From NCBI RefSeq assembly GCF_018531195.1, contig NZ_JAHDYS010000005.1, positions 1-64,000 on the forward strand: a stretch of 64,000 bases of DNA, in the 5' to 3' direction. The notes under the pieces were generated by a model that was not told where the DNA came from, made no database searches, and saw nothing but the letters and a program-made list of their open reading frames with translations. How positions within the stretch are numbered: position 1 is the first letter of the stretch; each line of letters begins with the position of its first letter. The translations under genes were made by a program, and so were the position numbers. The stretch is from Pelotalea chapellei (GTDB lineage Bacteria; Desulfobacterota; Desulfuromonadia; Geobacterales; Pseudopelobacteraceae). Shown here piece after piece: positions 7,160 through 16,170 of the stretch.

Positions 7160-8056
7160 ATGGTTCTCAAGGTCTTCCTTGTGTAGGGCAGTATTAAGGG
7201 CAAATGCAGCTTCTGCTCCCTCGGCCGCAGCTATTATTGCCAGTTGAATCGATTTGGCTGCGTCACCTGCCACAAAGAGACGTGACCTTGTCTGCTGGAA
7301 CTTTCCAGTTTCAACTTCACCCACCGGTGTTATGGTGCAACCCAGTTTTCCAGCCAGTGGAGAGGCCTGAGACTGGGATGGATAAAAGAACAGCGCTCGG
7401 CGTGTCAGCAGGGTGTCGTCCTGGAAGCGTATTTGAAACATGCCGCCGATTTCACCCTCAAGGTTGCGTATTCGCTGGGTAACAACTTTTATTCCATGAT
7501 GCTCAAGCAGGATCAGTTGATCTTGTGAAGGTGATGTTTTTCCATCGGTGCAAAGGATGACATCATTGCTCCATCCGGTCAGTTCCAGGGCATACTCCAC
7601 ACCAGTTGCGCCTTCAGCATATACTGCCAGCGCCTGATCCCGCAGTTCCCATCCATCACAGTAGGGACAGTGAAATACGTTGTGTCCGTAGTACCTTTCT
7701 ATTCCGTCAATATCAGGAAGATGATCAACTATGCCTGTTGCTACCAGCAGATATTTACCCTGGTATGTCCGGCCATCTATCAGGCGTACTTCATAACTCT
7801 TCTCATGCGCTTCCGCATCAATGATCTCCGCTTCCATCTGTATGACTGATGGATAGGCCTTCAGTTCTTCCTGGATGATGTGGCGAAGCTCAAATGGATT
7901 AATGCCGTCCCGAGAAATGAACCCATGCAGGGCCTTTGACGAGCTGTTACGAGGCTTGCCTGTGTCGCAGATCAGGATATTTCTGCGGCATCTTCCCAGA
8001 ATCAACGCTGCGCTCATTCCGGCAATCCCGCCACCCGCAATGATGACATCAAACAT
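7142..8056 (-). CDS. Thioredoxin-reductase-like FAD/NAD(P) oxidoreductase
   Basis: 304 residues. N-terminal FAD-binding motif GGGIAGMSAA (8-17), central NAD(P) domain, redox-active CPYC (130-133, in HCPYCDGWE) and the C-terminal FAD motif AGDAA. The length and CPYCDG signature fit the thioredoxin-reductase-like branch (near GliT-type and putative disulfide reductases) rather than classical TrxB, which usually has CATC. The substrate is unknown; no thioredoxin gene is adjacent. Convergent with the Gly-rich lipoprotein. A degenerate copy of the local MITE-like repeat lies directly upstream of its start. Confidence 0.85.
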   Translation of the reverse strand: MFDVIIAGGGIAGMSAALILGRCRRNILICDTGKPRNSSSKALHGFISRDGINPFELRHIIQEELKAYPSVIQMEAEIIDAEAHEKSYEVRLIDGRTYQGKYLLVATGIVDHLPDIDGIERYYGHNVFHCPYCDGWELRDQALAVYAEGATGVEYALELTGWSNDVILCTDGKTSPSQDQLILLEHHGIKVVTQRIRNLEGEIGGMFQIRFQDDTLLTRRALFFYPSQSQASPLAGKLGCTITPVGEVETGKFQQTRSRLFVAGDAAKSIQLAIIAAAEGAEAAFALNTALHKEDLENHKKQAL

Positions 8057-8069
8057 GGGAACTCCTTTT

Positions 8070-8112
8070 GACAGGCTGGTAAAACTACTACGGGGCCAAT
8101 CTGCGGTTTTGT
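8070..8112. repeat. Degenerate partial copy of the 159-bp MITE-like repeat
   Basis: GACAGGCTGGT, then AAAACTACTACGG and GGGCCAATCTGCG, match the left end and an inner block of the element at 19899-20057, with the stretch between them deleted. Confidence 0.5.
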
Positions 8113-8253
8113 TTATCCTCGAAGTATAGGATGGTGAAAAGTGATGTCAAATACAGGCAGGCTCTATGATTTACAGGGAAAGGTGTGCTAAGGTGTGCCT
8201 CGCTCTGGCAGCATCTACTGGAAACATGCATCAACATTGGAATGAGGTGAATT

Positions 8254-9018
8254 ATGGTTTTTCACAAGGCACTGCCACTGGTATGTGCGGTTTTGTTATT
8301 ACTGGTTGTTGGTGGGGCACCACTGACTGGTTTTGCGGCTGGTTTTACGGACTACGATATAACCCTGCAGGAGCTCAATAAGGTCAAGAAGGTGAATCCT
8401 AAAAAAGAGAAGAAAAGTCACAAGAAGCAGAGACGTGAAAAAAAAGAACCCCTGCCCGCAGCAACGATGACTGAACCAGCTCCTGGTGTGACTTCTGTGC
8501 CCGCTTCACCTGAAACCAGTCCTGCCGGTCCTGCGGCAGTACCACTGAAAGAGGCTGTATCCAAAGACGTACCCGTCACAAAGACCGCGCCCGAGGATAC
8601 GAGCGGAATAACCCATGATCCCTTCAGTTTTATTGTTACCGGGAAACGCACTGTGCTGCAGGCTGTTGTAGATGGTACCGGAGATATGGCGGCACTCTTC
8701 TGCAGGTTCAGTTCTGCAAAGGGCGATGTCTGGGCTCGTGTACCCATGAAACAGGTTGTTAACACCCACTTTACCTATCAGGCTATTCTGCCCGCTCTCG
8801 CATCAGAGACACGTACTTTGCGCTACAGTTTTGTAAAAGTTGATTCAAACGGTAAAGAGACGCACAGTCGTGAATATGCTATTTCCGTAAAACCATCCTT
8901 TATTGTTCCAGGATGGCAGCAAGATCCCGCCAACGACAAGCTTGAAGTGATTATCGAAAAAAATTCCGGTCCCATGACTGGATTCAGTGACCCCGGTTAC
9001 CTTCCTGCGGCACCCTGA
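8254..9018 (+). CDS. Secreted protein of unknown function
   Basis: 254 residues. A signal peptide (1-29, ending GFAA) is followed by a strongly basic stretch (about 45-70, Lys-rich), a Pro/Thr/Ala-rich linker (70-125) and a predicted beta-rich domain (130-235). RBS GAGGTG. The C-terminal domain has alternating hydrophobic residues typical of an immunoglobulin-like or carbohydrate-binding sandwich, but no family was recognised. The basic segment could bind cell-wall polymers or LPS. A hairpin follows at 9081-9115. Confidence 0.7.
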   Translation: MVFHKALPLVCAVLLLLVVGGAPLTGFAAGFTDYDITLQELNKVKKVNPKKEKKSHKKQRREKKEPLPAATMTEPAPGVTSVPASPETSPAGPAAVPLKEAVSKDVPVTKTAPEDTSGITHDPFSFIVTGKRTVLQAVVDGTGDMAALFCRFSSAKGDVWARVPMKQVVNTHFTYQAILPALASETRTLRYSFVKVDSNGKETHSREYAISVKPSFIVPGWQQDPANDKLEVIIEKNSGPMTGFSDPGYLPAAP

Positions 9019-9080
9019 CCATTCCCGTTTCAGCTCTTCTTGATTCCCCTTCTTTTCCTTTTGAATGCCAATGCATTGTC

Positions 9081-9115
9081 CCCTGATCAGCCCCGCAATT
9101 AGCGGCTGATCAGGG
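9081..9115 (+). terminator. Hairpin after the secreted protein gene
   Basis: CCCTGATCAGCC(C)CGC pairs with GCGGCTGATCAGGG around the loop AATTA; one base bulges. The following sequence is TA-rich rather than a clean T-run, so termination is likely but not certain. Confidence 0.55.
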
Positions 9116-9148
9116 TATATATGGTGCGTCAAGCTTTGGTGATGTCAG

Positions 9149-9176
9149 TTGACAACGCCTGTTTGCATGGTAATTT
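9149..9176 (+). promoter_or_regulatory. Candidate sigma-70-type promoter for the DUF4142 gene
   Basis: TTGACA (9149-9154), a 16-bp spacer and TAATTT (9171-9176), 45 bp upstream of the start codon. Confidence 0.45.
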
Positions 9177-9220
9177 TTAAACAGAAACATTAATAAATAT
9201 TTCAAGGAAACGGAGGTTCT

Positions 9221-9772
9221 ATGCGGAAGGGAACGTGGTTAGGAATACTGATCGGCCTGTTGGCTATTGCTTTTGCAATTCCTCTCTTTGCTGCTGATAA
9301 AGGGCCGAGCGGAGCTGACAAGAAATTTTTTATGGAAGCTGCAAGTGGTGGCATGATGGAAGTGCAGCTTGGTCAGCTTGCGAGAGACAAGGGGCAAACT
9401 CAGGATGTAAAAGATTTCGGTTCCCGCATGGTTACTGACCACACCAAGGCCAATGATGAGCTGAAACAGCTTGCTCAGCAGAAAAACTGGACAATGCCGA
9501 CAAAGCTTGAGCGCAAACACAAATCAATGATGGATAAAATGCAGAAAGCTTCCGGACCGGAATTCGACAAGCAGTATATGAAGGGTATGGTAAAGGATCA
9601 TACCAAAGACATTGAGGATTTCAGAAAAGCTACCGAGAAAGTGAAAGATCCTGATCTGAAAGCCTGGGCTCAGAAGACACTTCCGGTATTGGAGCAGCAC
9701 CTGCAGTTAGCTAAAGATACCGCAGGTAAAGTCGGCGCTGATGTTGGAAAAGCCGGTAAAGCAGAACACTGA
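9221..9772 (+). CDS. DUF4142 periplasmic helical protein
   Basis: 183 residues with a signal peptide (1-25, PLFAADK). The mature part is a helical bundle of the DUF4142 family (ferritin-like fold): ADKKFFMEAASGGMMEVQLG at the start, a VKDFGSRMVTDHTKAN helix, and a second DHTKDIEDF helix. The paired DHTK motifs are characteristic. The biochemical role of the family is unknown; members are often stress induced. It has its own promoter candidate and terminator, so it is probably monocistronic. RBS GGAGG. Confidence 0.85.
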   Translation: MRKGTWLGILIGLLAIAFAIPLFAADKGPSGADKKFFMEAASGGMMEVQLGQLARDKGQTQDVKDFGSRMVTDHTKANDELKQLAQQKNWTMPTKLERKHKSMMDKMQKASGPEFDKQYMKGMVKDHTKDIEDFRKATEKVKDPDLKAWAQKTLPVLEQHLQLAKDTAGKVGADVGKAGKAEH

Positions 9773-9815
9773 TAAGGACAATCACAGTTATAGTATTTGA
9801 CCCTGTAGACAGGGG

Positions 9816-9858
9816 AAAAAGGTCGCCCAGCAGTAACATGGACGACCTTTTCTTTTAG
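9816..9858 (+). terminator. Rho-independent terminator after the DUF4142 gene
   Basis: AAAAGGTCG (9817-9825) pairs with CGACCTTTT (9843-9851), followed by TCTTTT. Confidence 0.75.
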
Positions 9859-9897
9859 TTTGGGGATGTAAACTACCTAAAATCCAAAGGAGTCAAA

Positions 9898-11553
9898 ATG
9901 GAAACGGCTATGTTTTGCAGACAGTGTGAACAGGCGACACGCGGGATCGCGTGCGACGTAATGGGAAACTGCGGCAAGGACCCGCAGGTGGCGGCTTTGC
10001 TTGACCTGATGATTCACGGTCTCCAGGGAGTTGCTGTATATGCTCATCTGGCAAGGGACTTTGGAGCTAAGGACCCGGAAATAGATCAATTCATGCTGAG
10101 TGGTCTTTTCACCCGGGTAACAAATGTCAATTTTGACCCCGAAGATATTGCTGCCCGTCTGCGTCGCTGCTATCAAATCAAGGAAAAGGCACGTGCTCTT
10201 TTCCAGCAGGCACACCAGCAGCAAAAAGGAGGGCCGGCACCGGAATTCGACGCAGGTCCGGAAGCCTGGAAACCGGCTGAAGATACGGCAGGACTCATCA
10301 CACAAGGCCGGCAGTTCGGCGTGCTTACCTGGCATCAGGATCCTGATATTCTCTCTACCATCGAGATTCTCATCTACGGATTAATGGGGATGGCAGCTTT
10401 TGCCTGGCATGCGACGGAACTGGGGAAAGAAGATGACGAGATTTATGCCTTCATTCACAGATCCCTCGCTGCCACTGTGGACCGTACCAAAACACTGCAG
10501 GATTTTGTGGCCCTCTCCATGGAATGTGGAAAGATGAACCTGCGTACAATGGAACTTCTTTATGAAGGCCATGCAGAACGGCTTTCCGCACCCGAACCGA
10601 TGAAGGTTAACCTGGGCACCAGGAAAGGGAAGGGGATCGTGGTTTCGGGACATGACCTGCCGATGCTGGAGGAGATTCTTCAGCAAAGCGAAGGCAAGGG
10701 GATCAATGTCTATACCCACGGCGAGATGCTGCCCGCGAATGGTTATCCGGGGCTGCGTAAATTCAAGCATTTTGCCGGCAATTTCGGCAGTGCCTGGCAG
10801 AACCAGACCCGGGAGCTGCCCGATTTCCCAGGGGCGATCATCTTCAATACCAACTGTATTCAACGTCCCGACAAATCCTATACTGATCGGCTCTTCACTT
10901 GGGGTGAGGTGGCCTGGCCCGGAATTCGGCACCTCAATGGACATGATTTCACACCACTGATCGAAAAGGCACTTGAGCTTCCAGACCTGGAAGAGAAACC
11001 TGGACAGGAGATCATGGTCGGGTTCGGCCATCAGGCGGTGCTCAATGTGGCGGAGCAGGTTGTTGAGGGAGTTAAGAGCGGCGCCATCAAGCACTTCTTC
11101 CTCATTGGCGGATGCGACGGCGCCAAGCCGGGGCGCAATTATTTCACCGATCTGGCACAGCAAGTTCCCAAGGATTGTGTGATTTTGACCCTGGCCTGCG
11201 GAAAGAATCGTTTCAACCGCATGGAGTTTGGTGATATCGGCGGCATTCCGCGGCTTTTGGATGTGGGGCAGTGTAACGATGCCTATTCCGCCATACGCAT
11301 CGCCCTGGCGCTGTCTGACGCATTCCAATGCGGCGTGAATGAATTGCCACTTTCCATGTTCCTCTCCTGGTACGAGCAAAAGGCCCACGTCATCCTGCTC
11401 ACCCTGCTGCATCTCGGGATCAGGGACATCAAGCTGGGCCCATCCCTGCCGGCCTATGTCTCACCCGGAGTGCTGAATTTCCTGGTCGAAAACTTCAATC
11501 TTGGTCCTGTCACTTCACCTGAACAGGATCTGCGACAGGCGCTTGGTGCCTGA
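9898..11553 (+). CDS. hcp: Hybrid cluster protein (Hcp)
   Basis: 551 residues. The N-terminal cluster is bound by C7-x2-C10-x8-C19-x5-C25 (FCRQCEQ...GNCGK), the spacing of the [4Fe-4S] cluster in the short Hcp class. Later ligands of the hybrid Fe-S-O cluster are visible in the GGCDGAKPGRNYFTD, CGKNRFN and GQCNDAYSA blocks. Hcp is a cytoplasmic enzyme that reduces nitric oxide and hydroxylamine and protects against nitrosative stress. RBS AAAGGAG lies 5 nt before the ATG. No NADH oxidoreductase Hcr is adjacent, so the electron donor is elsewhere. No HcpR-like TTGA...TCAA dyad was seen upstream. Confidence 0.95.
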   Translation: METAMFCRQCEQATRGIACDVMGNCGKDPQVAALLDLMIHGLQGVAVYAHLARDFGAKDPEIDQFMLSGLFTRVTNVNFDPEDIAARLRRCYQIKEKARALFQQAHQQQKGGPAPEFDAGPEAWKPAEDTAGLITQGRQFGVLTWHQDPDILSTIEILIYGLMGMAAFAWHATELGKEDDEIYAFIHRSLAATVDRTKTLQDFVALSMECGKMNLRTMELLYEGHAERLSAPEPMKVNLGTRKGKGIVVSGHDLPMLEEILQQSEGKGINVYTHGEMLPANGYPGLRKFKHFAGNFGSAWQNQTRELPDFPGAIIFNTNCIQRPDKSYTDRLFTWGEVAWPGIRHLNGHDFTPLIEKALELPDLEEKPGQEIMVGFGHQAVLNVAEQVVEGVKSGAIKHFFLIGGCDGAKPGRNYFTDLAQQVPKDCVILTLACGKNRFNRMEFGDIGGIPRLLDVGQCNDAYSAIRIALALSDAFQCGVNELPLSMFLSWYEQKAHVILLTLLHLGIRDIKLGPSLPAYVSPGVLNFLVENFNLGPVTSPEQDLRQALGA

Positions 11554-11570
11554 TCTGCTGCTTGTCCTGA

Positions 11571-11618
11571 ATGCACTGAGAAAGCTCACTGCCTGGGCTT
11601 TCTCAGTGCATCTTTCCC
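11571..11618 (+). terminator. Hairpin terminator after hcp
   Basis: ATGCACTGAGAAAGC (11571-11585) pairs perfectly with its complement at 11597-11611; a short pyrimidine tail (CTTTCCCCT) follows. Confidence 0.75.
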
Positions 11619-11761
11619 CTGTCTGATTCTCGTCTCAATGCCTCTCCTGTGATTCGACCCACATCTTTTAAAGCGGTTACCTTCTAGTATGGATGCAACC
11701 CGGGATGTATCGAGCTGAACTCGCACTGCCCGGAACTGCCCTGAAAAAGTACGAGGTGACC

Positions 11762-13567
11762 ATGAAAAACAGTAAATTCACTCCCCGGGTGCTGGTATGT
11801 ATCATTGCAAGTATCATCGTGGTGGGAGCACTCAGTGTTCCTGTCTGGAATCATTTCAAAGCCCCGGAGAAGGATCAGCTCAGTTACACAGCCTTTGTCA
11901 AGAAAGTTCAGGCTGGGGAAATAATCAAAGTAAAGATTGAAGGTGATGCCATAACTGCTGACGGTAAAAAGGGAATCACCTACCAGCTTTACAGACCTTT
12001 AGATGCCGATCTATCCAAGATGCTGCTGGAAAAAGGGGTAGAATTCTCGGCAAAACCTGCGGCTGCAAATTTCCGGTGGTTCGAGTTCAGTTTCGTACTC
12101 CTGGCCCTGCTCCCGCTGGTGGTTATCATGAAGAAAATGGCGGTATTTGGTAAAGGCAAGGTTGCCCAGGTGGATGTTTCCAAGACCACGACTATCTTCA
12201 CGGATGTCGCTGGAGCTGACGAAGCCAAAACCGACCTGCTTGAAACAGTGGAGTTCCTCAAAGATCCGCGCCGGTTTGCACGACTGGGAGGTAAGATGCC
12301 AAAGGGGGTGCTTTTGGTGGGACCTCCGGGAACCGGTAAAACCCTCCTGGCCCGGGCTGTTGCTGGGGAGGCTGGTGTGCCGTTCTTTGCCATGTCTGGA
12401 TCTGAATTCGTAGAGATGTATGTCGGAGTAGGAGCATCAAGGGTCAGGACGTTGTTTGCGCAAGCCAGGAAAGCAGGTTCCTGCATCATTTTCATTGATG
12501 AGCTGGATGCTGTTGGCCGGCGTCGTGACTCTGGCAGTGGCGGTCCCAGTGATGAGAGGAATCAGACCTTGAACCAGCTGCTGGTGGAGATGGATGGTTT
12601 TGCGGCTAATCTTGGCATTGTCGTCATTGCCGCTACAAACCGTCCTGAAGTTCTGGATCCCGCGCTTCTGCGACCGGGCCGTTTCGACCGGCAAGTGGTG
12701 GTAGGTTCACCGGATATCAAGGGACGTGAAGAGATATTGAAAGTTCATGTGCGCAATGTTCCATTGAATCCACTGGTGGACCTGCGACTGATAGCAAGGG
12801 GTACCCCCGGTTTTTCCGGCGCCGATCTTGCCAACGTGGTCAATGAAGCAGCCATCCTTGCAGCCAGGGCAGGTAAGCCTCTGGTGGACATGGAGGATTT
12901 CGAGACCGCACGGGATAAGATCCTGATGGGAGCAGAAAAGAAATCAATGGTGTTGTCTGAGCGTGCAAAACAGGGGACAGCTTATCATGAGGCAGGCCAT
13001 GTCATGGTTGCCAAGCTTGTGCCGGGATGCGATCCAGTACACAAGGTTTCCATCATCCCACGAGGAAGAGCATTGGGTGTTACAGTCCAGATTCCTGAAG
13101 AAGATATCCATTGCTACACTAGGGAAATGCTGATTGCCCACATCAAAGTGTTGATGGGGGGCCGCGCAGCCGAAGATCTGATTTTCAACACAACCACCAC
13201 TGGAGCCGGAAACGATCTGGCCCGTGCAACGGACATGGCTCGCAAGATGGTCTGCGAATGGGGTATGTCGAAAGCATTTGGACCGGTTGCTTTTGGAAAT
13301 CATGAAACAACTACCGATAATGACGGTTCCAGTGCAGGAAAAAATTTCAGTGATGCTACCGCTGTTGAAATAGATACTGAAATTCGCACACTGGTCACTT
13401 CTGCCTATGATGAAGTCCGTGATCTGCTGCTGTCTCATATGGAAGGATTAAAGCAGCTCTCGACTGAACTGCTTGCCAAGGAGACCCTGGACAGTGCCGA
13501 GATTGATCATATCCTTGCATTAACCATGGCGGATTCAGGGCATGATGCAACCGGAGCGATCATATAA
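11762..13567 (+). CDS. ftsH: FtsH-family ATP-dependent zinc metalloprotease
   Basis: 601 residues from the ATG at 11762 (GAGGTG upstream); a start 69 nt earlier lacks an RBS. An N-terminal membrane helix (about 10-30), a periplasmic FtsH extracellular domain and a second helix (near 105-120) precede the AAA+ module: Walker A GPPGTGKT (187-194), Walker [12 protein letters not shown] and the arginine-finger region RPGRFDRQ. The zinc protease motif is HEAGH (409-413). FtsH degrades membrane and short-lived proteins from the cytoplasmic face. The gene stands alone with its own terminator and lacks the common tilS-ftsH-folP neighbours, so it may be a second FtsH copy. Confidence 0.93.
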   Translation: MKNSKFTPRVLVCIIASIIVVGALSVPVWNHFKAPEKDQLSYTAFVKKVQAGEIIKVKIEGDAITADGKKGITYQLYRPLDADLSKMLLEKGVEFSAKPAAANFRWFEFSFVLLALLPLVVIMKKMAVFGKGKVAQVDVSKTTTIFTDVAGADEAKTDLLETVEFLKDPRRFARLGGKMPKGVLLVGPPGTGKTLLARAVAGEAGVPFFAMSGSEFVEMYVGVGASRVRTLFAQARKAGSCIIFIDELDAVGRRRDSGSGGPSDERNQTLNQLLVEMDGFAANLGIVVIAATNRPEVLDPALLRPGRFDRQVVVGSPDIKGREEILKVHVRNVPLNPLVDLRLIARGTPGFSGADLANVVNEAAILAARAGKPLVDMEDFETARDKILMGAEKKSMVLSERAKQGTAYHEAGHVMVAKLVPGCDPVHKVSIIPRGRALGVTVQIPEEDIHCYTREMLIAHIKVLMGGRAAEDLIFNTTTTGAGNDLARATDMARKMVCEWGMSKAFGPVAFGNHETTTDNDGSSAGKNFSDATAVEIDTEIRTLVTSAYDEVRDLLLSHMEGLKQLSTELLAKETLDSAEIDHILALTMADSGHDATGAII

Positions 13568-13593
13568 TTTAAGAGAAAATTTCAGTAGCACAG

Positions 13594-13625
13594 GAGCGGA
13601 TGCCTTAGGTATCCGCTCTTTTTTT
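13594..13625 (+). terminator. Rho-independent terminator after ftsH
   Basis: GAGCGGAT (13594-13601) pairs with ATCCGCTC (13611-13618), followed by a run of seven T. Confidence 0.9.
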
Positions 13626-13676
13626 ATAAAAATTCAGCGGGTTTGACTGGCACAAGCGGACAGATATACTAACCCT

Positions 13677-14987
13677 ATGATCCGATTGTTGCTCGTCTTC
13701 TGTCTATTGCTGCTCTTTGATACAGTTCCCGTCGAGGGGGCGCCACCCCCTATCGGTATTGTCACCATAGACGGCACCATCAATCCGATAACTACCGAAT
13801 ACATGCAGCGCAGCCTGAAAAAGGCCGCACAGCTGGGTGAACAGGCGGTTGTGATTGAGATGGATACACCTGGCGGGTTGGACACAGCCATGCGGGCCAT
13901 CATCAAGAGCATGTTTGCCAGTTCTGTGCCGGTGGTTGTGTATGTGGCACCTGCCGGAGCACGGGCGGCGTCGGCAGGTGCGGTGATAGCCCTGGCTGCG
14001 GATGTATGCGCCATGGCTCCCGGAACAAACATCGGAGCTGCCCACCCTGTATCGATGGGGGAAAAGCGGGATAAGGTAATGGCTGCAAAGGTGCTTAATG
14101 ATGCGGCGGCATATGTGGAAGGGATTGCCATAAAGCGTGGTAGAAACCAGGATCTTGCGACACAAATGGTACGAGAAAGTCTGTCGCTTTCGGCGGAAAA
14201 AGGGCTGGAGGGTGGCGTTGTCGATCTTATGGCTGGCAGTCGGACCGAACTTCTGTTGAAACTTGACAACAGGCTTATTCCCCGGAATGGGGGGGCTGTT
14301 GTCCTGCGAACAGCCGGAGCAGAGTTGATCAGGCATGAAATGGGGAGCAGGGATAAGATCCTTGATGCCGTCAGCAACCCCAATATCGCCTATCTGTTAA
14401 TGATGCTCGGATTCGTTGGCTTGTTTTTCGAGCTTTCCACGCCCGGCGTGATTCTGCCAGGCGTAATTGGAGCCATCTCGTTGATACTGGCGTTTTTTGC
14501 CCTGCAATCGTTGCCGGTCAATTACGCAGGGGTGCTGCTCATCCTGCTTGCACTGATCCTCTTCATTGCAGAAATAAAGGTTGTCTCCTATGGGATGCTG
14601 ACGATCAGCGGCATCGTAGCAATGACACTGGGCTCGCTCTTTCTGTTCCGGTCGCCGGTTTCCGAACTGCAGCTCTCCTGGAGTGTCATCTTCACGACGG
14701 TTGTCACCATCGCCGCTTTTTTCAGCTGGGTGGTCAATCGGGGGATCAAGGCCCACCGACGTAAGCCGGTTACCGGCAGTGAAGGACTTACCGGAGAAAA
14801 TGGAATCGCTGACAGTGACATGGTACCCGAAGGCACCGTGCTGGTGCATGGTGAACGCTGGAATGCCTGGAGTGGTAATGGACCGATACGACGCGGCGAT
14901 CAGGTGGAAGTAGTCGAGGTGGATGGACTGCGGCTGCGGGTCAGGAAGGTAACAAGGAACGCGCGGTTTGATGTCAGTCAGTTATAA
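13677..14987 (+). CDS. NfeD-family membrane serine protease
   Basis: 436 residues. Signal peptide 1-22, then a ClpP-class protease domain (25-220) with nucleophile Ser99 in RAASAGAV and Lys138 in MAAKVL, the Ser-Lys dyad known from the archaeal NfeD protease PH1510. About four to five hydrophobic segments (240-345) follow, then a soluble C-terminal OB-fold (about 370-436). Long NfeD proteins work with stomatin/slipin proteins, and a slipin gene follows after 23 bp. Likely role: membrane quality control or cleavage of slipin. Confidence 0.9.
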   Translation: MIRLLLVFCLLLLFDTVPVEGAPPPIGIVTIDGTINPITTEYMQRSLKKAAQLGEQAVVIEMDTPGGLDTAMRAIIKSMFASSVPVVVYVAPAGARAASAGAVIALAADVCAMAPGTNIGAAHPVSMGEKRDKVMAAKVLNDAAAYVEGIAIKRGRNQDLATQMVRESLSLSAEKGLEGGVVDLMAGSRTELLLKLDNRLIPRNGGAVVLRTAGAELIRHEMGSRDKILDAVSNPNIAYLLMMLGFVGLFFELSTPGVILPGVIGAISLILAFFALQSLPVNYAGVLLILLALILFIAEIKVVSYGMLTISGIVAMTLGSLFLFRSPVSELQLSWSVIFTTVVTIAAFFSWVVNRGIKAHRRKPVTGSEGLTGENGIADSDMVPEGTVLVHGERWNAWSGNGPIRRGDQVEVVEVDGLRLRVRKVTRNARFDVSQL

Positions 14988-15010
14988 CCGAAGCATTATA
15001 AGGAGAGCCC

Positions 15011-15790
15011 ATGTTCAATATACTCAATTATGTGCCGATTGCCTTTGTGCTGTTTTTTCTCGGGATGGTTGCCGCCAGCGCAGTGCGGGTGCTGCCGGAG
15101 TATGAGCGCGGTGTCCTTTTCAGGCTTGGCCGATTCGCCGGTGTGCGAGGTCCCGGTCTCTTCTTCATCATTCCGGGAATAGACCGACTTGTGAGAGTTT
15201 CACTGCGCACCGTGGCCATGGATGTTCCTCCCCAGGATGTCATCACCCGTGACAACGTGACGGTAAAAGTTTCCGCAGTTATTTACTTCAGGGTTATTGC
15301 CGCGGAAAAGTCGATCATCGATGTTGAAGATTATCTCTATGCCACAAGTCAATTGTCCCAGACGACCTTGCGAAGCGTGCTCGGTCAGGTGGAACTGGAT
15401 GAATTGCTGGCAAACCGGGAAAAAATCAATCGACAGCTGCAGGAAATTCTCGATCGCCACACCGAGCCGTGGGGAGTCAAGGTTGCCAACGTCGAGGTGA
15501 AAAACATCGACCTGCCCCAGGAGATGCTGCGTGCTATTGCAAAACAGGCGGAAGCGGAGCGTGAGCGGAGGGCCAAGGTAATCCATGCTGAAGGAGAATA
15601 CCAGGCCTCGGAGAAACTGGCCCAGGCAGCAAATGTTTTGGCGGCAGAGCCGATGTCCCTGCAGCTCCGCTTTCTGCAGACCTTGACCGAAATCGCGGCA
15701 GAAAAGAATTCCACCACGATTTTCCCCGTGCCTATTGATCTTCTGAAGGTTTTTATGGATAAACGAGAGGAAGAGAAGAAACATACTTGA
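15011..15790 (+). CDS. Slipin/stomatin-like SPFH-domain membrane protein
   Basis: 259 residues. One N-terminal membrane helix (7-25), then an SPFH domain: [25 protein letters not shown] and the [13 protein letters not shown] segment, ending in an Ala/Glu-rich coiled coil ([18 protein letters not shown]). RBS AAGGAGAG. Partner of the NfeD protein just upstream, as in many bacteria and archaea. Forms oligomeric membrane scaffolds; the bacterial substrate is not established. Confidence 0.92.
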   Translation: MFNILNYVPIAFVLFFLGMVAASAVRVLPEYERGVLFRLGRFAGVRGPGLFFIIPGIDRLVRVSLRTVAMDVPPQDVITRDNVTVKVSAVIYFRVIAAEKSIIDVEDYLYATSQLSQTTLRSVLGQVELDELLANREKINRQLQEILDRHTEPWGVKVANVEVKNIDLPQEMLRAIAKQAEAERERRAKVIHAEGEYQASEKLAQAANVLAAEPMSLQLRFLQTLTEIAAEKNSTTIFPVPIDLLKVFMDKREEEKKHT

Positions 15791-15804
15791 TGGGTGGAGA
15801 TTTC

Positions 15805-16056
15805 ATGATTGATGATCGTTTGAATCCATGTGCTGCAGCTGCCTATGACCCAAAGGAACTGTTGGAACTGGCAACAATGAGGATGCCCTTCGGCAAGTAC
15901 CAGGGGCGACTGTTGGTAGACCTGCCGGAGCCTTATGTGGTCTGGTTTGCCAACAAAGGTTTCCCCGAAGGCAAGCTCGGCAGGATGCTGCAGACAGTGT
16001 TTGAAATCAAAGTCAACGGATTGGAGTATCTCTTTGATCCGTTACGCCCCCGTTGA
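15805..16056 (+). CDS. DUF3820 family protein
   Basis: 83 residues from the ATG at 15805, picked because GGTGGAG stands 6 nt upstream; upstream TTG/ATG codons overlap the slipin stop. The core MPFGKYQGRLLVDLPEPY and the VWFANKGFPEGKLG stretch are diagnostic of DUF3820, a small cytoplasmic family of unknown function (once called putative quorum-sensing-regulated virulence factor). Probably cotranscribed with the slipin gene. The gap to tkt (16057-16170) shows only a short AAGT-type repeat at 16069-16084. Confidence 0.85.
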   Translation: MIDDRLNPCAAAAYDPKELLELATMRMPFGKYQGRLLVDLPEPYVVWFANKGFPEGKLGRMLQTVFEIKVNGLEYLFDPLRPR

Positions 16057-16170
16057 AGCAGATGCAGTCACTAAGTCTCTAAGTATCAGGTCCCCATTGC
16101 AATCCCCTAATGTAAGCTCTGCTTTTGCAGGTATACTTTCACAAAGACCTTCAGCGAAAGGAGAACCATT

